64,000 bases of DNA from Marmoricola sp. URHB0036 (lineage in GTDB: Bacteria > Actinomycetota > Actinomycetes > Propionibacteriales > Nocardioidaceae): positions 186,001-250,000 of the forward strand of contig NZ_AUEP01000005.1 in the NCBI RefSeq assembly GCF_000426045.1. Direction: 5' to 3'. The position numbers and the translations under genes were made by a program. Of the stretch, positions 41,689 to 49,785 are shown piece by piece (within the stretch, counting starts at the first letter, position 1; each line of letters starts with the position of its first letter). The notes under the pieces are model-generated. The model saw only the letters and a program-made list of their open reading frames with translations. It had not been told where the DNA came from and searched no databases.

Positions 41689-42443
41689 GTGTTCCTCGCC
41701 TCGTCGTAGTCGGCCCAGATCTGCTCGTCGGACTTCCCGGCCACCTTCCCCGCGGCGTAGATCGGACCGGGGTCGACCGCACGCACCTGCCGGCCCCGGC
41801 TGCCGCTCCAGTAGCCCATCACGTCGTAGTGCCGGGTGTCCCAGCCCACGTCGTGGCGCAGGTGGCGCCGGATCTCGCGCATCTGGGCCGACTCGCCGCC
41901 CATCCAGAAGTAGCCGGGGCCGGCCGGCCACTCCAGTCCACGCACGATGTCGGCCAGCGCGCTCTCTCCCGGCTCGGCGTGGTGCCACTCCACCGGACGG
42001 GCGAAGTAGTCCTGCACCGGGTCGTCGGAGATCTCGGCGTGCACGGTCACCGGCAGGGTGGTCACGGTCTCGCTGATGCGCGCCATGGCGGGCAGCGCGG
42101 TCAGGTCACCGGCCAGCACCACCCAGCCGGCGTCGGGCGGGGGCTGGAAGGACCCCTTGGGCGCCGCGATCCCGACGACGTCGCCGACGCAGTCGGTCTG
42201 CGCCCACTCGGTGACCAGCCCCTGCTCGTGCACGACCACGTCGATGGTCAGCAGCGCCTCGTCCAGTGCTCGCACCGTGTAGTAGCGGGTCTGGAACTGC
42301 CCCGGCACGGTCAGCGCCAGCCACTCGTCGGGCATGCCGGTCGAGACCAGGCCGTCGGGCGCCTCCAGCACCAGTCGGACCAGGTGCTCGCTGAGCACCC
42401 TGCGTTCGCGCACGACGGCGTCGAAGGGGGTCCGGGAGATCAC
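41685..42443 (-). CDS. Siderophore-interacting protein (ferric reductase, SIP family)
   Basis: 252 residues. FAD-binding beta-barrel at the N-terminus with the RYYTVRALD motif (flavin phosphate), then an NAD(P)-binding domain with VLAGDLTALPAMARI and YFWMGGESAQMREIRRHL. These are hallmarks of the ViuB/YqjH family, which reduces Fe(III)-siderophores in the cytoplasm to release iron. The C-terminal DPGPIYAAGKVAGKSDEQIWADYD is also typical. TAGCCT lies 6 nt before the GTG. The operon with era means its promoter probably also drives era. Confidence 0.9.
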   Translation of the reverse strand: MISRTPFDAVVRERRVLSEHLVRLVLEAPDGLVSTGMPDEWLALTVPGQFQTRYYTVRALDEALLTIDVVVHEQGLVTEWAQTDCVGDVVGIAAPKGSFQPPPDAGWVVLAGDLTALPAMARISETVTTLPVTVHAEISDDPVQDYFARPVEWHHAEPGESALADIVRGLEWPAGPGYFWMGGESAQMREIRRHLRHDVGWDTRHYDVMGYWSGSRGRQVRAVDPGPIYAAGKVAGKSDEQIWADYDEARNT

Positions 42444-42449
42444 CGACCA

Positions 42450-42455
42450 AGGCTA
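42450..42455 (-). promoter_or_regulatory. -10 element of the SIP-era operon
   Basis: TAGCCT on the minus strand, 6 nt before the GTG at 42443. Identical hexamer and spacing to the nif3-like gene. Confidence 0.5.
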
Positions 42456-42474
42456 GCCGTGAGGGTCGTCGCCC

Positions 42475-43566
42475 TCAGAACCGCTGGCGTACGACGAGCT
42501 TGCCCTTCTTGCCCACGGCCAGCCAGGCGACGTACATCCGGCGTTGAGGGCATCCGGCCGACGTGCTCAGGCAGCTGTCGTCGCTCGGGTAGCCGACGTT
42601 GCCGGTGCGCCAGGCGTGGTAGACCAGCCGCAGTCGTCCCGCCCGGTCCACGAACGGGGTGGCGCCGCCCTGACCCGCGAGGTAGGGACCGGTGTCGAGC
42701 AACCGGCCCATCCGCCGGCACGGTCCGGTGACCGTCGTGCAGATGGCGTAGCCGGTGGCGTACTTCGAGGTTGCGAACTTGTTGGCCGAGTAGAACAGGT
42801 AGAGCCGGCCGCGGAACCGGATCATCGCCGGGTTCTCGACGGTGTCGCCCTCCCAGGCCAGCCGCGGCGCGAGCAACGAGAAGTTGCGGCTTCCCGGCGC
42901 GAAGGCGGTGGCACTCGACGTCATCCGACGTACGACGAGACGGTCGGGCGACGCGGCCCACTTGTACAGCAGCCAGGTGACGCCTCGGTCACGGAAGATC
43001 TGCGGGTCGATCGCCGCGCGGATCCCACAGGTCAGCGGCCCGGTCGTCCGGTCGACGAACGGCCCGAGTGGTCCTCCCGCCTGGGCGACACTGATGCACC
43101 GGCGGCCGTCGGTTGCCTGGGGCACGGCGTAAGCAGCGACGTAGTGGCCCGGTGACACCCCGGCTATCGACGGCGCCCACGTCGGCCAGTACGCGCGCCC
43201 AGACTTGGTGGTCTTGGTCGAGGCCCACGCCGCACCGGCCGGCATGGCGTCGTCGTGCGGCATCCAGGTACGCAGGTTGGTCGAGGTCATCATCGGCAGG
43301 CTCAGCCCACCGAGCGTGGTCGAGGCCACGTAGAAGACGTTGCCGACGCGGAGCACCGTGGGGTCGGGGAAGTTGCCGGTGTACGGCGTCCCGGGCCGGA
43401 ACGGCTGGTTGCCCATCGTCCTGCCGCGGTCCATCCGTGCTGGAGTGGAGCCGGCGTCCCGGGCGCTGGCGATGTCGGCCGGAAGCAGACCGGTCACGAG
43501 CGCGATCAGTGCGATCCCGCACCAGGTCGCCACGAGTCGCGCGCGGACAGCAGGCGCAGCGGACAT
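42475..43566 (-). CDS. Secreted glycoside hydrolase family 43-like protein
   Basis: 363 residues with a signal peptide (VRARLVATWCGIALIALVTGLLPADIASA). Five-bladed propeller pattern of GH43: the conserved N-terminal Asp in GNFPDPTVLRVGN, the second Asp in AAIDPQIFRD and the acid Glu in DTVENPAMIRF. The family cuts arabinan, arabinoxylan or related polysaccharides. Paired cysteines (CISVAQ/LTCG, CTTVTGPC, CLSTSAGC) suit an exported protein. ATG at 43566 with GGGAG about 6 nt upstream. The 100 bases upstream separate it from the lipid genes. Confidence 0.85.
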   Translation of the reverse strand: MSAAPAVRARLVATWCGIALIALVTGLLPADIASARDAGSTPARMDRGRTMGNQPFRPGTPYTGNFPDPTVLRVGNVFYVASTTLGGLSLPMMTSTNLRTWMPHDDAMPAGAAWASTKTTKSGRAYWPTWAPSIAGVSPGHYVAAYAVPQATDGRRCISVAQAGGPLGPFVDRTTGPLTCGIRAAIDPQIFRDRGVTWLLYKWAASPDRLVVRRMTSSATAFAPGSRNFSLLAPRLAWEGDTVENPAMIRFRGRLYLFYSANKFATSKYATGYAICTTVTGPCRRMGRLLDTGPYLAGQGGATPFVDRAGRLRLVYHAWRTGNVGYPSDDSCLSTSAGCPQRRMYVAWLAVGKKGKLVVRQRF

Positions 43567-43666
43567 GGTGGCTCCCGGGAGGTTCGTTGGCTGCAGGCAC
43601 TATCCCCCGAGCCGTCGCCTCCCGTACGCCGAACCGCCGAACCGGGTCAGCACCCGGACGCCCGTC

Positions 43667-44971
43667 TCAGAAGGTGTGCCGCAGCGGGTAGCCGCTCACT
43701 CCCTCGTCGTCGGTGCGTGTCGCCAGCACGTGATGGAGCTGGATCTCGTTGCGCTCGAAGCCCATCCGCGACCCGGCCATGTAGAGGCCCCAGACCCGGG
43801 CCGTGCCCTCGCCGACCTCGGCGACACACTCGTCCCAGTTCTCCTCCAGGTTGTGGCACCAGCCCGCCAGCGTCTTGGCGTAGTGGACCCGGAAGTTCTC
43901 CTCGTGCTGCACCTCGAGACCGGCGTTCTGGGCCTCGACGATGATCTTCCCGGACCCGGTCAGCTCGCCGTCGGGGAACACGTAGCGGTCGATGAACGCC
44001 CCGGTCGCCGTCGGCTTGTTGTCGGGGCGGGTGATGCAGTGGTTGAGCAACCGGCCGTGCGGGAGGAGCTTGTCGCGCAGGTAGCTGAAGTAGAAGCGGT
44101 AGTTGTCGATGCCGATGTGCTCGGTCAGGCCGATCGAGCTGACCGCGTCGAACCCGGTCTCGGGGACCTTGCGGTAGTCGAGGTGGCGGACCTCGGCGAG
44201 GTGGTCGAGGCCCTCCTCCTTGATCTTCTCCTGGGCCCACACCGCCTGCTCCCGCGACAGCGTGACGCCGAGGGCGCGCACGCCGTACTCGCGCGCCGCG
44301 TGACGCACCATGCCGCCCCAGCCGCAGCCGACGTCGAGCAGCCGCTGGCCCTGCTGGAGGTCGAGCTTGCGGGCGACCAGGTCGTACTTGTTCCACTGCG
44401 CCTGCTCGAGGGTGTCGTCCTCCTTCTCGAAGACCGCACACGTGTAGGTCATCGAGGGCCCGAGGACCATCTCGTAGAACCGGTTGGAGACGTCGTAGTG
44501 GTGCTGGATCACCTTGCCGTCGCGCTCGGGGCTGTGCCGCAGGCCCTCGACCATCCGGCGCCAGCGGGGCAGGTGCTCCTGCGGCGGCGGGGCCGGCGGC
44601 ACCATGTGGCTCAGGCCGATGGAGCGGAGCAGCTGGACGACCTGGGCGGGCGACGGACGGCGGAAGCGCATCGCCCGGAGCAGCAGGACCATCCCCTCGT
44701 AGGGGTCGCCCGGGTGGATGCCGTGGATGTCGAGGTCGCCGGAGACGTAGGCGCGCCCCATGCCGAGGTCTCCGGGCGCGGTGACGAGGTAGGCCAGGCC
44801 GCGCTCGTTCTTCAGCTCGAGGACGATGGAGGCGTCCTCGGGGCCGTAGCTGCTGCCGTCGTAGGCCTCGAAGCGCACCGGGACGGGCCGGGCGAGGAGC
44901 GACTCGAACACCTCGGCGAGGGTGAGCTTGGTGCCGGACCTGTTCTGCGTCAGGTTGTTGGTCTGGGTCAT
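43667..44971 (-). CDS. tmsB: Cyclopropane-fatty-acid-synthase family methyltransferase (TmsB-like)
   Basis: 434 residues. SAM-dependent methyltransferase of the CFA synthase family acting on unsaturated phospholipid acyl chains. The SAM site reads LLDVGCGWGGMVRHAA near residue 205, preceded by VIQHHYDVSNRFYEMVLGPSMTYTCAVF, and followed by SSIGLTEHIG and the C-terminal ETYARTL-like region HYAKTLAGW. Next to an FAD oxidoreductase it matches the tmsA-tmsB pair that makes 10-methylene and then 10-methyl (tuberculostearic-type) fatty acids. The gene symbol is inferred from the pair. Start ATG 44971 overlaps the oxidoreductase stop. Confidence 0.82.
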   Translation of the reverse strand: MTQTNNLTQNRSGTKLTLAEVFESLLARPVPVRFEAYDGSSYGPEDASIVLELKNERGLAYLVTAPGDLGMGRAYVSGDLDIHGIHPGDPYEGMVLLLRAMRFRRPSPAQVVQLLRSIGLSHMVPPAPPPQEHLPRWRRMVEGLRHSPERDGKVIQHHYDVSNRFYEMVLGPSMTYTCAVFEKEDDTLEQAQWNKYDLVARKLDLQQGQRLLDVGCGWGGMVRHAAREYGVRALGVTLSREQAVWAQEKIKEEGLDHLAEVRHLDYRKVPETGFDAVSSIGLTEHIGIDNYRFYFSYLRDKLLPHGRLLNHCITRPDNKPTATGAFIDRYVFPDGELTGSGKIIVEAQNAGLEVQHEENFRVHYAKTLAGWCHNLEENWDECVAEVGEGTARVWGLYMAGSRMGFERNEIQLHHVLATRTDDEGVSGYPLRHTF

Positions 44972-46344
44972 CGTTGTCGCACCGCCTTGTCGTAGAGGCT
45001 GGTCAGCCGGTCGTCGGGGTCGTAACGCTGCTTGACCGCAGCGAGATGGGGTCCGTCGTAGAGACGGTCGAAGGTCTCGCGGTCGTAGAACGACTCCGAG
45101 TAGAGCGACTTGTGACCGTCGAGCTCGGAGACCTTCTGCTCGATGGCGCGGTTGAGAGGACTGGTGGGGGCGTCGTCGCCGACGGGGACCGCGCCCCAGA
45201 AGCCGACGTTGACGTAGGTGCGTCCCGGCGCCAGGGGGTACGACGGCCACGAGGTCTCGCCGCGCAGCCGCAGCGGGCACAACCACACCGGCCGCATGCC
45301 GACGACGTCGTCGAACCACTCGAGGAACTCACCGAGCCGCTCGACCGGCACCTCGACGTCCTGGATCACCCGCTCACGCTTGGGCCTCCCAGCGCGGCGG
45401 TCGAGCCGGTCGGCGATGCCGTAGCGGAGGTCGAGCCCGACGAGCTTGTGGTAGACGTCGGACCGCTTGAAGCGGCGGGGCCAGAACCGACGCACGAGCG
45501 GGTTCTGCGCACCGAACGCCCGCGAGCACCAGAACCAGTCGGTGTCCCAGCGCCACAGGTAGTCGTAGGTCGTGAGCAGGTCGACCTCGCGCTGCTGGAT
45601 CGATCGCCAGTAGACCTGCTGCCCGACGTAGTCGCTGCCCGGCCCACTCGCGTCCTCCCACCGCCCGAGCGTGAGGTAGACCTCCCCCGGCTCGATGACC
45701 GTGCCGTCGAGGGCGTCGACGCGCTCGCCGTGCCACTCGCGAGTCTCGGTGATGGCGGCGATCGCGTCCTGGAGGGCCGTGGTGTCGGTGAACCGGACGT
45801 GCCGCACCGCGACGTGGGAGCGGACGGGCTCCAGCTCGATGCGCAGCCGGGTGGCGTAGCCGAGCGAGCCGTAGGAGTTGGGGAAGGTGGCGAACAGGTC
45901 GGCGTGCTCGTTGTCGGGCGTGCAGGTGATGACCTCGCCGGCGCCGGTGAACACGTCCATCTCGAGCACTGACTCGTGCGGCAGGCCGTTGCGGAACGAC
46001 GTGGACTCGATGCCGAGGCCGGTGACGGCCCCGCCGAGGGTGATCGTGCGCAGCTGCGGCACGACCATCGGGATCAACCCGTGGGGCAGCGTCGCGTCGA
46101 CGAGGTCCTCGTAGGTGCACATCCCCTGCACGTCGGCGGTGCACGCCTCGACGTCGACGCTGATCACGCCGTCGAGGCCGGAGACGTCGAGCCCGGCCAC
46201 CGCGATCGCGTCACGGGGGCGGAACAGGTTGGAGGTGCGCTTGGCGAGCCGCACGGGAGACCCGGGAGCCAGCGCGGCGTACGACGCACGGAGGCGACGC
46301 ACCGCTTCCTGGTGCTGCGTCGAGCCGGTCACTGTGACGGTCAA
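44968..46344 (-). CDS. tmsA: FAD-binding oxidoreductase (TmsA-like)
   Basis: About 458 residues. FAD_binding_4 domain at the N-terminus (SNLFRPRD, VDVEACTADVQGMCTYEDLVDATLPHGLIPMVVPQLRTITLGGAVTGLGIES) as in DHCR24/DprE-like oxidases. In the tms system it reduces the 10-methylene group to 10-methyl with NADPH. TTG at 46344 follows GGGAGGAG with a 9-nt spacer. The GTG at 46416 would place the operator-like palindrome 46367-46383 inside the gene, so it is less likely. Overlaps the methyltransferase start by ATGA, which implies one operon. Confidence 0.82.
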   Translation of the reverse strand: MTVTVTGSTQHQEAVRRLRASYAALAPGSPVRLAKRTSNLFRPRDAIAVAGLDVSGLDGVISVDVEACTADVQGMCTYEDLVDATLPHGLIPMVVPQLRTITLGGAVTGLGIESTSFRNGLPHESVLEMDVFTGAGEVITCTPDNEHADLFATFPNSYGSLGYATRLRIELEPVRSHVAVRHVRFTDTTALQDAIAAITETREWHGERVDALDGTVIEPGEVYLTLGRWEDASGPGSDYVGQQVYWRSIQQREVDLLTTYDYLWRWDTDWFWCSRAFGAQNPLVRRFWPRRFKRSDVYHKLVGLDLRYGIADRLDRRAGRPKRERVIQDVEVPVERLGEFLEWFDDVVGMRPVWLCPLRLRGETSWPSYPLAPGRTYVNVGFWGAVPVGDDAPTSPLNRAIEQKVSELDGHKSLYSESFYDRETFDRLYDGPHLAAVKQRYDPDDRLTSLYDKAVRQR

Positions 46345-46366
46345 GCCGGCGTACTCCTCCCGCGCT

Positions 46367-46386
46367 GGTTGCTCTTGGCAACCATA
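46367..46386 (-). promoter_or_regulatory. Operator-like palindrome over the tms -10 element
   Basis: GGTTGC-N5-GCAACC (46367-46383) is a perfect inverted repeat. On the minus strand it overlaps TATGGT (46386-46381), a good -10 for the tmsA start at 46344. The layout suggests repression by a dimeric regulator of MarR or TetR type; no such gene is adjacent. Confidence 0.5.
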
Positions 46387-46446
46387 GTCCAGATCCGACA
46401 GCCATGATCCTGCCACTTCCCAGCGACAGAAGTCGTCGGGGTATTC

Positions 46447-46785
46447 CTAGGAGGTCAGCGTGTTCTCGACCGCGCCTGCAGGCGTCCCCTGGTGGACGGT
46501 GACGCCAGTGCCCGCGAAGTCGCGCAGCGCGTCGAGATCGGCCGGCGACACCTCACCCTCGGTGAGCACCACCGCGGCCTCGGCGCCCTTCGCGCCACTG
46601 GCCACCGCCATCGCGATGGCGACGCCGAGGGCGGAGACCTGGAGCGACGCCAGGTCGACGGTGGCGCCGGCGTAGGTGCGGCCGTCCAGGTCGCGCAGTG
46701 CGGCCCCCTCGGCCGCGCCGGTGCGGGCGCGCGTCGCCTTGGCGAGCACGACGAGCTTGGTGTCCTCCGGTGGCAACGAACTCAC
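46447..46785 (-). CDS. Cytidine-deaminase-like protein without the zinc site (Rv2365c-like)
   Basis: 112 residues. The pattern of strands and helices (KLVVLAKATRARTGAAEGAALRDLDGRTYAGATVDLASLQVSALGVAIAMAVASGAKGAEAAVVL) follows the cytidine deaminase core. However, the zinc ligands (HAE and CxxC) are absent and there is no Cys at all, so deamination is not expected. A homologue of similar size is conserved between era and the CorC-type gene in mycobacteria. GTG start with TAGATT 7 nt upstream; TAG of that element is the CorC-type gene's stop. Function unknown; a structural or regulatory role is likely. Confidence 0.72.
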   Translation of the reverse strand: MSSLPPEDTKLVVLAKATRARTGAAEGAALRDLDGRTYAGATVDLASLQVSALGVAIAMAVASGAKGAEAAVVLTEGEVSPADLDALRDFAGTGVTVHQGTPAGAVENTLTS

Positions 46786-46795
46786 AGCGAGGAAT

Positions 46796-48133
46796 CTAGT
46801 GCTGCAGCTTCTTCTGCGGGAGCGCGCGGTCGCCCTTGTCGAGGACGGGCGGCCAGGCCTCGGGCTGGACGACCGGGGTGATCAGCACCGTGCCGATCCG
46901 GTTGCGGCGGCCCTTGGTCTCCTCGGCCAGGAACAGCCAGCCGTCGACCTCGACCGTCGAGCCCGGGATCGGCACCTTGCCGAGGTGCTTGGCCATCAGC
47001 CCGCCGACGGAGTCGACCTCGTCGTCCTCGAAGTCACCGTCGAGGATCTCGTCGAGGTCGTCGACCGGGAACCGGGCCGAGACGCGCCTGGAGCCGTCGG
47101 GCAGCTCCTCGATGCCGGCTTCCTCGGTGTCGAACTCATCGGTGATCTCGCCGACGATCTCCTCGAGGATGTCCTCGATCGTGACGATGCCGGCGGTGCC
47201 GCCGTACTCGTCGACCACGACGGCGATGTGGCGGCGCTGCTTCTGCATCTCGCGCAGCAGGTCGTCGACCGGTTTGGAGTCGGGCACGTGGAACACCGGG
47301 CGCATCACCGAGTCGACGTGCTCGGTGGTCTCGGCGGCCTGGCGGTCGAAGACGCGCTTGCTCACGTCCTTGAGGTAGACGAAGCCGACGATGTCGTCGA
47401 GGTCCTCCCCCGCCACCGGGATCCGCGAGAAACCGCTGCGCAGGAACAGCGACATCGCCTGGCGCAGGGTCTTGGTCCGCTCGATGTAGACGACGTCGGT
47501 CCGCGGCACCATCACCTCGCGCACGAAGGTGTCGCCGAGCTCGAAGACCGAGTGGATCATCTTGCTCTCGTCGGACTCGATCACGCTCGAGGCCTCGGCG
47601 AGGTCGACCATCTCGCGCAGCTCGGCCTCGGAGGAGAACGGCCCCTCGGAGAACCCCTTGCCCGGGGTGAGCGCGTTGCCGATCAGGATGAGCAGCCGCG
47701 GCAGCGGTCCCAGCACCCGACCGAGACCGAGCACCGCGCCGGCCGAGGCCAGCGAGATCGCCTCGGCCCGCTGCCGGCCGATGGTGCGCGGTCCGACCCC
47801 GACCACCACGAACAGCACCACGAACATCAGGCCGATGGCGACGAACACCGAGGCCCAGCGGTGCTGTCCGACGACGTCGAAGACCATCGCGGTGGCCAGC
47901 ACCACGGCCGAGGTCTCGGTCAGCAGTCGCAGCACGAGCACGGCGTTGAGGTTGTGGGCAGCGTCGTCGAGCACGCGGAGCAGTCGTACGGCGCCCGGCC
48001 GCTGCTCGTGGGCCAACTCCAGCGCGCGGGCTCGCGAGAAGGACGAGAGCGCCGCCTCGACGGTGGTCAGCACGGCAGCGAGCACGACGAGCGCCACCAC
48101 CAGCAGGATCAGGCCCGGACTGTGCCCGCTCAT
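46796..48133 (-). CDS. CNNM/DUF21-CBS-CorC membrane protein
   Basis: 445 residues. N-terminal membrane domain (LILLVVALVVLAAVLTTVEAALSSF, ASVFVAIGLMFVVLFVVVGVGPRTIG), CBS pair with GDTFVREVMVPRTDVVYIE and IAVVVDEYGGTAGIVTIEDILEEIVGEI, and a C-terminal CorC_HlyC domain. It occupies the position of M. tuberculosis Rv2366c between ybeY and the cytidine-deaminase-like gene. Likely Mg2+/Co2+ efflux or regulation. Third family member in the window, beside the coupled pair at 17.9-20.3 kb. Confidence 0.9.
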   Translation of the reverse strand: MSGHSPGLILLVVALVVLAAVLTTVEAALSSFSRARALELAHEQRPGAVRLLRVLDDAAHNLNAVLVLRLLTETSAVVLATAMVFDVVGQHRWASVFVAIGLMFVVLFVVVGVGPRTIGRQRAEAISLASAGAVLGLGRVLGPLPRLLILIGNALTPGKGFSEGPFSSEAELREMVDLAEASSVIESDESKMIHSVFELGDTFVREVMVPRTDVVYIERTKTLRQAMSLFLRSGFSRIPVAGEDLDDIVGFVYLKDVSKRVFDRQAAETTEHVDSVMRPVFHVPDSKPVDDLLREMQKQRRHIAVVVDEYGGTAGIVTIEDILEEIVGEITDEFDTEEAGIEELPDGSRRVSARFPVDDLDEILDGDFEDDEVDSVGGLMAKHLGKVPIPGSTVEVDGWLFLAEETKGRRNRIGTVLITPVVQPEAWPPVLDKGDRALPQKKLQH

Positions 48134-48156
48134 CTCAGGGTCCGCTCATCTCTGGC

Positions 48157-48636
48157 TCACGCCCGATCGGACGAGACCCGGTCGGCCTCGTGGGAGACCC
48201 ATTCGCCCAGGAGCTGGTGCTGGAGGCCGAACATCTCCTTGTGCTCGTCCGGCTCGGCGTGGTCGTAGCCGAGCAGGTGCAGGATGCCGTGCACGGTGAG
48301 CAGGTCGAGCTCGGCGGCCGTGGAGTGACCAGCGGTCCGCGCCTGCTTCTCCGCGACGGTCGGGCACAGCACGAGGTCGCCGAGCACACCCTCCTCGGGT
48401 TCCTCGTTGACCAGGCCGGGCCGCAGCTCGTCCATCGGGAAGGCGAGCACGTCGGTGGGGCCGTCCTTCTCCATCCACCGCTGGTTGAGCTCGGCAATGG
48501 TGTCCTCGTCGACGGCGGTCACGCACAGCTCGGCGAGCGGGTGCACCCGCATCCGATCCATCACGAACCGGGCCAGGCGCTGGGTGCGGAGCTCGTCGAT
48601 CTCGACCCCGGACTCGTTCTGCACCTCGATGGTCAT
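48157..48636 (-). CDS. ybeY: Endoribonuclease YbeY
   Basis: 159 residues. Zinc-dependent single-strand endoribonuclease for 16S rRNA 3' maturation and 70S quality control. The zinc motif H-x3-H-x5-H is complete in [11 protein letters not shown], with [19 protein letters not shown] upstream and [11 protein letters not shown] after. ATG at 48636 overlaps the phoH stop (ATGA). In most bacteria ybeY is paired with phoH, as here. Confidence 0.95.
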   Translation of the reverse strand: MTIEVQNESGVEIDELRTQRLARFVMDRMRVHPLAELCVTAVDEDTIAELNQRWMEKDGPTDVLAFPMDELRPGLVNEEPEEGVLGDLVLCPTVAEKQARTAGHSTAAELDLLTVHGILHLLGYDHAEPDEHKEMFGLQHQLLGEWVSHEADRVSSDRA

Positions 48637-49685
48637 GACCGGCGCTCGCGTCCCTCACGGTTCTCGCGCGACTGCTGGCGGGCGTCGAACTCGTCGTAGG
48701 CCGCCACGATCTTGCCGACCAGCCGGTGTCGCACGACGTCGTGGGCGGTGAGCCGGTTGAAGCTCAGGTCCTCGACGCCGTCGAGGATGTCCTCCACCAC
48801 GCGCAGCCCGCTCTTCACGCCGCTGGGCAGGTCGACCTGGGTGACGTCACCGGTGACCACGATCTTGGAACCGAAGCCCAGGCGGGTCAGGAACATCTTC
48901 ATCTGCTCGGGCGAGGTGTTCTGCGCCTCGTCGAGGATGATGAACGCGTCGTTGAGCGAGCGGCCGCGCATGTAGGCCAGGGGGGCGACCTCGATCGTCC
49001 CGGCTGCGAGCAGCTTGGGGATCGTCTCGGGATCGAGCATGTCGTGCAGGGCATCGTACAACGGGCGCAGGTAGGGGTCGATCTTCTCGCTCAGCGTGCC
49101 GGGCAGGAAGCCGAGCCGTTCGCCGGCCTCGACCGCCGGCCGGGTCAGGATGATCCGGTTGACCTTCTTGGCCTGCAGCGCCTGCACGGCCTTGGCCATC
49201 GCGAGATAGGTCTTGCCGGTGCCGGCAGGTCCGATGCCGAAGACGATGGTGTGCTTGTCGATCGCGTCGACGTACCGCTTCTGGTTGAGGGTCTTCGGGC
49301 GGATGGTGCGCCCGCGGTTGGACAGGATGTTGAGCGAGAGTACGTCGGCCGGGCGCTCGGTCGTCTCGGCCCGGAGCATCGAGATCACCCGCTCGACGGT
49401 CTCGGGGCTGATGCCCTGGCCGGTGCGGATGATCGTCACCAGCTCGTCGAGGGCACGCTCCGCCAGCGCCACCTCGGCCGGCTCGCCCCGCAGGGTGACC
49501 TGGTTGCCGCGCACGTGGATGTCGGCCTCGAAGGCCTGCTCCATCATCTTGAGGTGCTCGTCACGGGGGCCGAGGAGGGCGACCATGTTGATGCTGTTGG
49601 GCACGACGACCGTGTGCAGGGTCGCGTCCGGGGGCTCGCGGTGGCCGGTGCTGGCCAAGGTGCCCGTCTTGCTGGACTCGGTCAT
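48633..49685 (-). CDS. phoH: PhoH family ATPase
   Basis: 350 residues, Rv2368c-like. N-terminal KH-like segment ([39 protein letters not shown]), then the PhoH ATPase domain with Walker [16 protein letters not shown] and Walker [25 protein letters not shown]. An RNA-helicase-like P-loop protein functionally tied to YbeY and ribosome quality control. ATG 49685. An AT-richer stretch upstream (GATAAG near 49713 on the minus strand) may be its -10, giving a leadered transcript. Confidence 0.93.
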   Translation of the reverse strand: MTESSKTGTLASTGHREPPDATLHTVVVPNSINMVALLGPRDEHLKMMEQAFEADIHVRGNQVTLRGEPAEVALAERALDELVTIIRTGQGISPETVERVISMLRAETTERPADVLSLNILSNRGRTIRPKTLNQKRYVDAIDKHTIVFGIGPAGTGKTYLAMAKAVQALQAKKVNRIILTRPAVEAGERLGFLPGTLSEKIDPYLRPLYDALHDMLDPETIPKLLAAGTIEVAPLAYMRGRSLNDAFIILDEAQNTSPEQMKMFLTRLGFGSKIVVTGDVTQVDLPSGVKSGLRVVEDILDGVEDLSFNRLTAHDVVRHRLVGKIVAAYDEFDARQQSRENREGRERRS

Positions 49686-49785
49686 GGATGCCCCGGTGTG
49701 GGGCGCCCCTTCTTATCGGTTGGTGCTGACCGCTCAATGCTACGGGAGAGGCGGGTGGGAACGCCTCGACGTTTCACCCGACGCC

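Noticed and set aside
46345-46416. GTG at 46416 as start of the tmsA-like gene
   Set aside because: It has no ribosome site, would include the operator palindrome in the coding region, and adds residues not expected before the FAD domain; TTG 46344 has GGGAGGAG.
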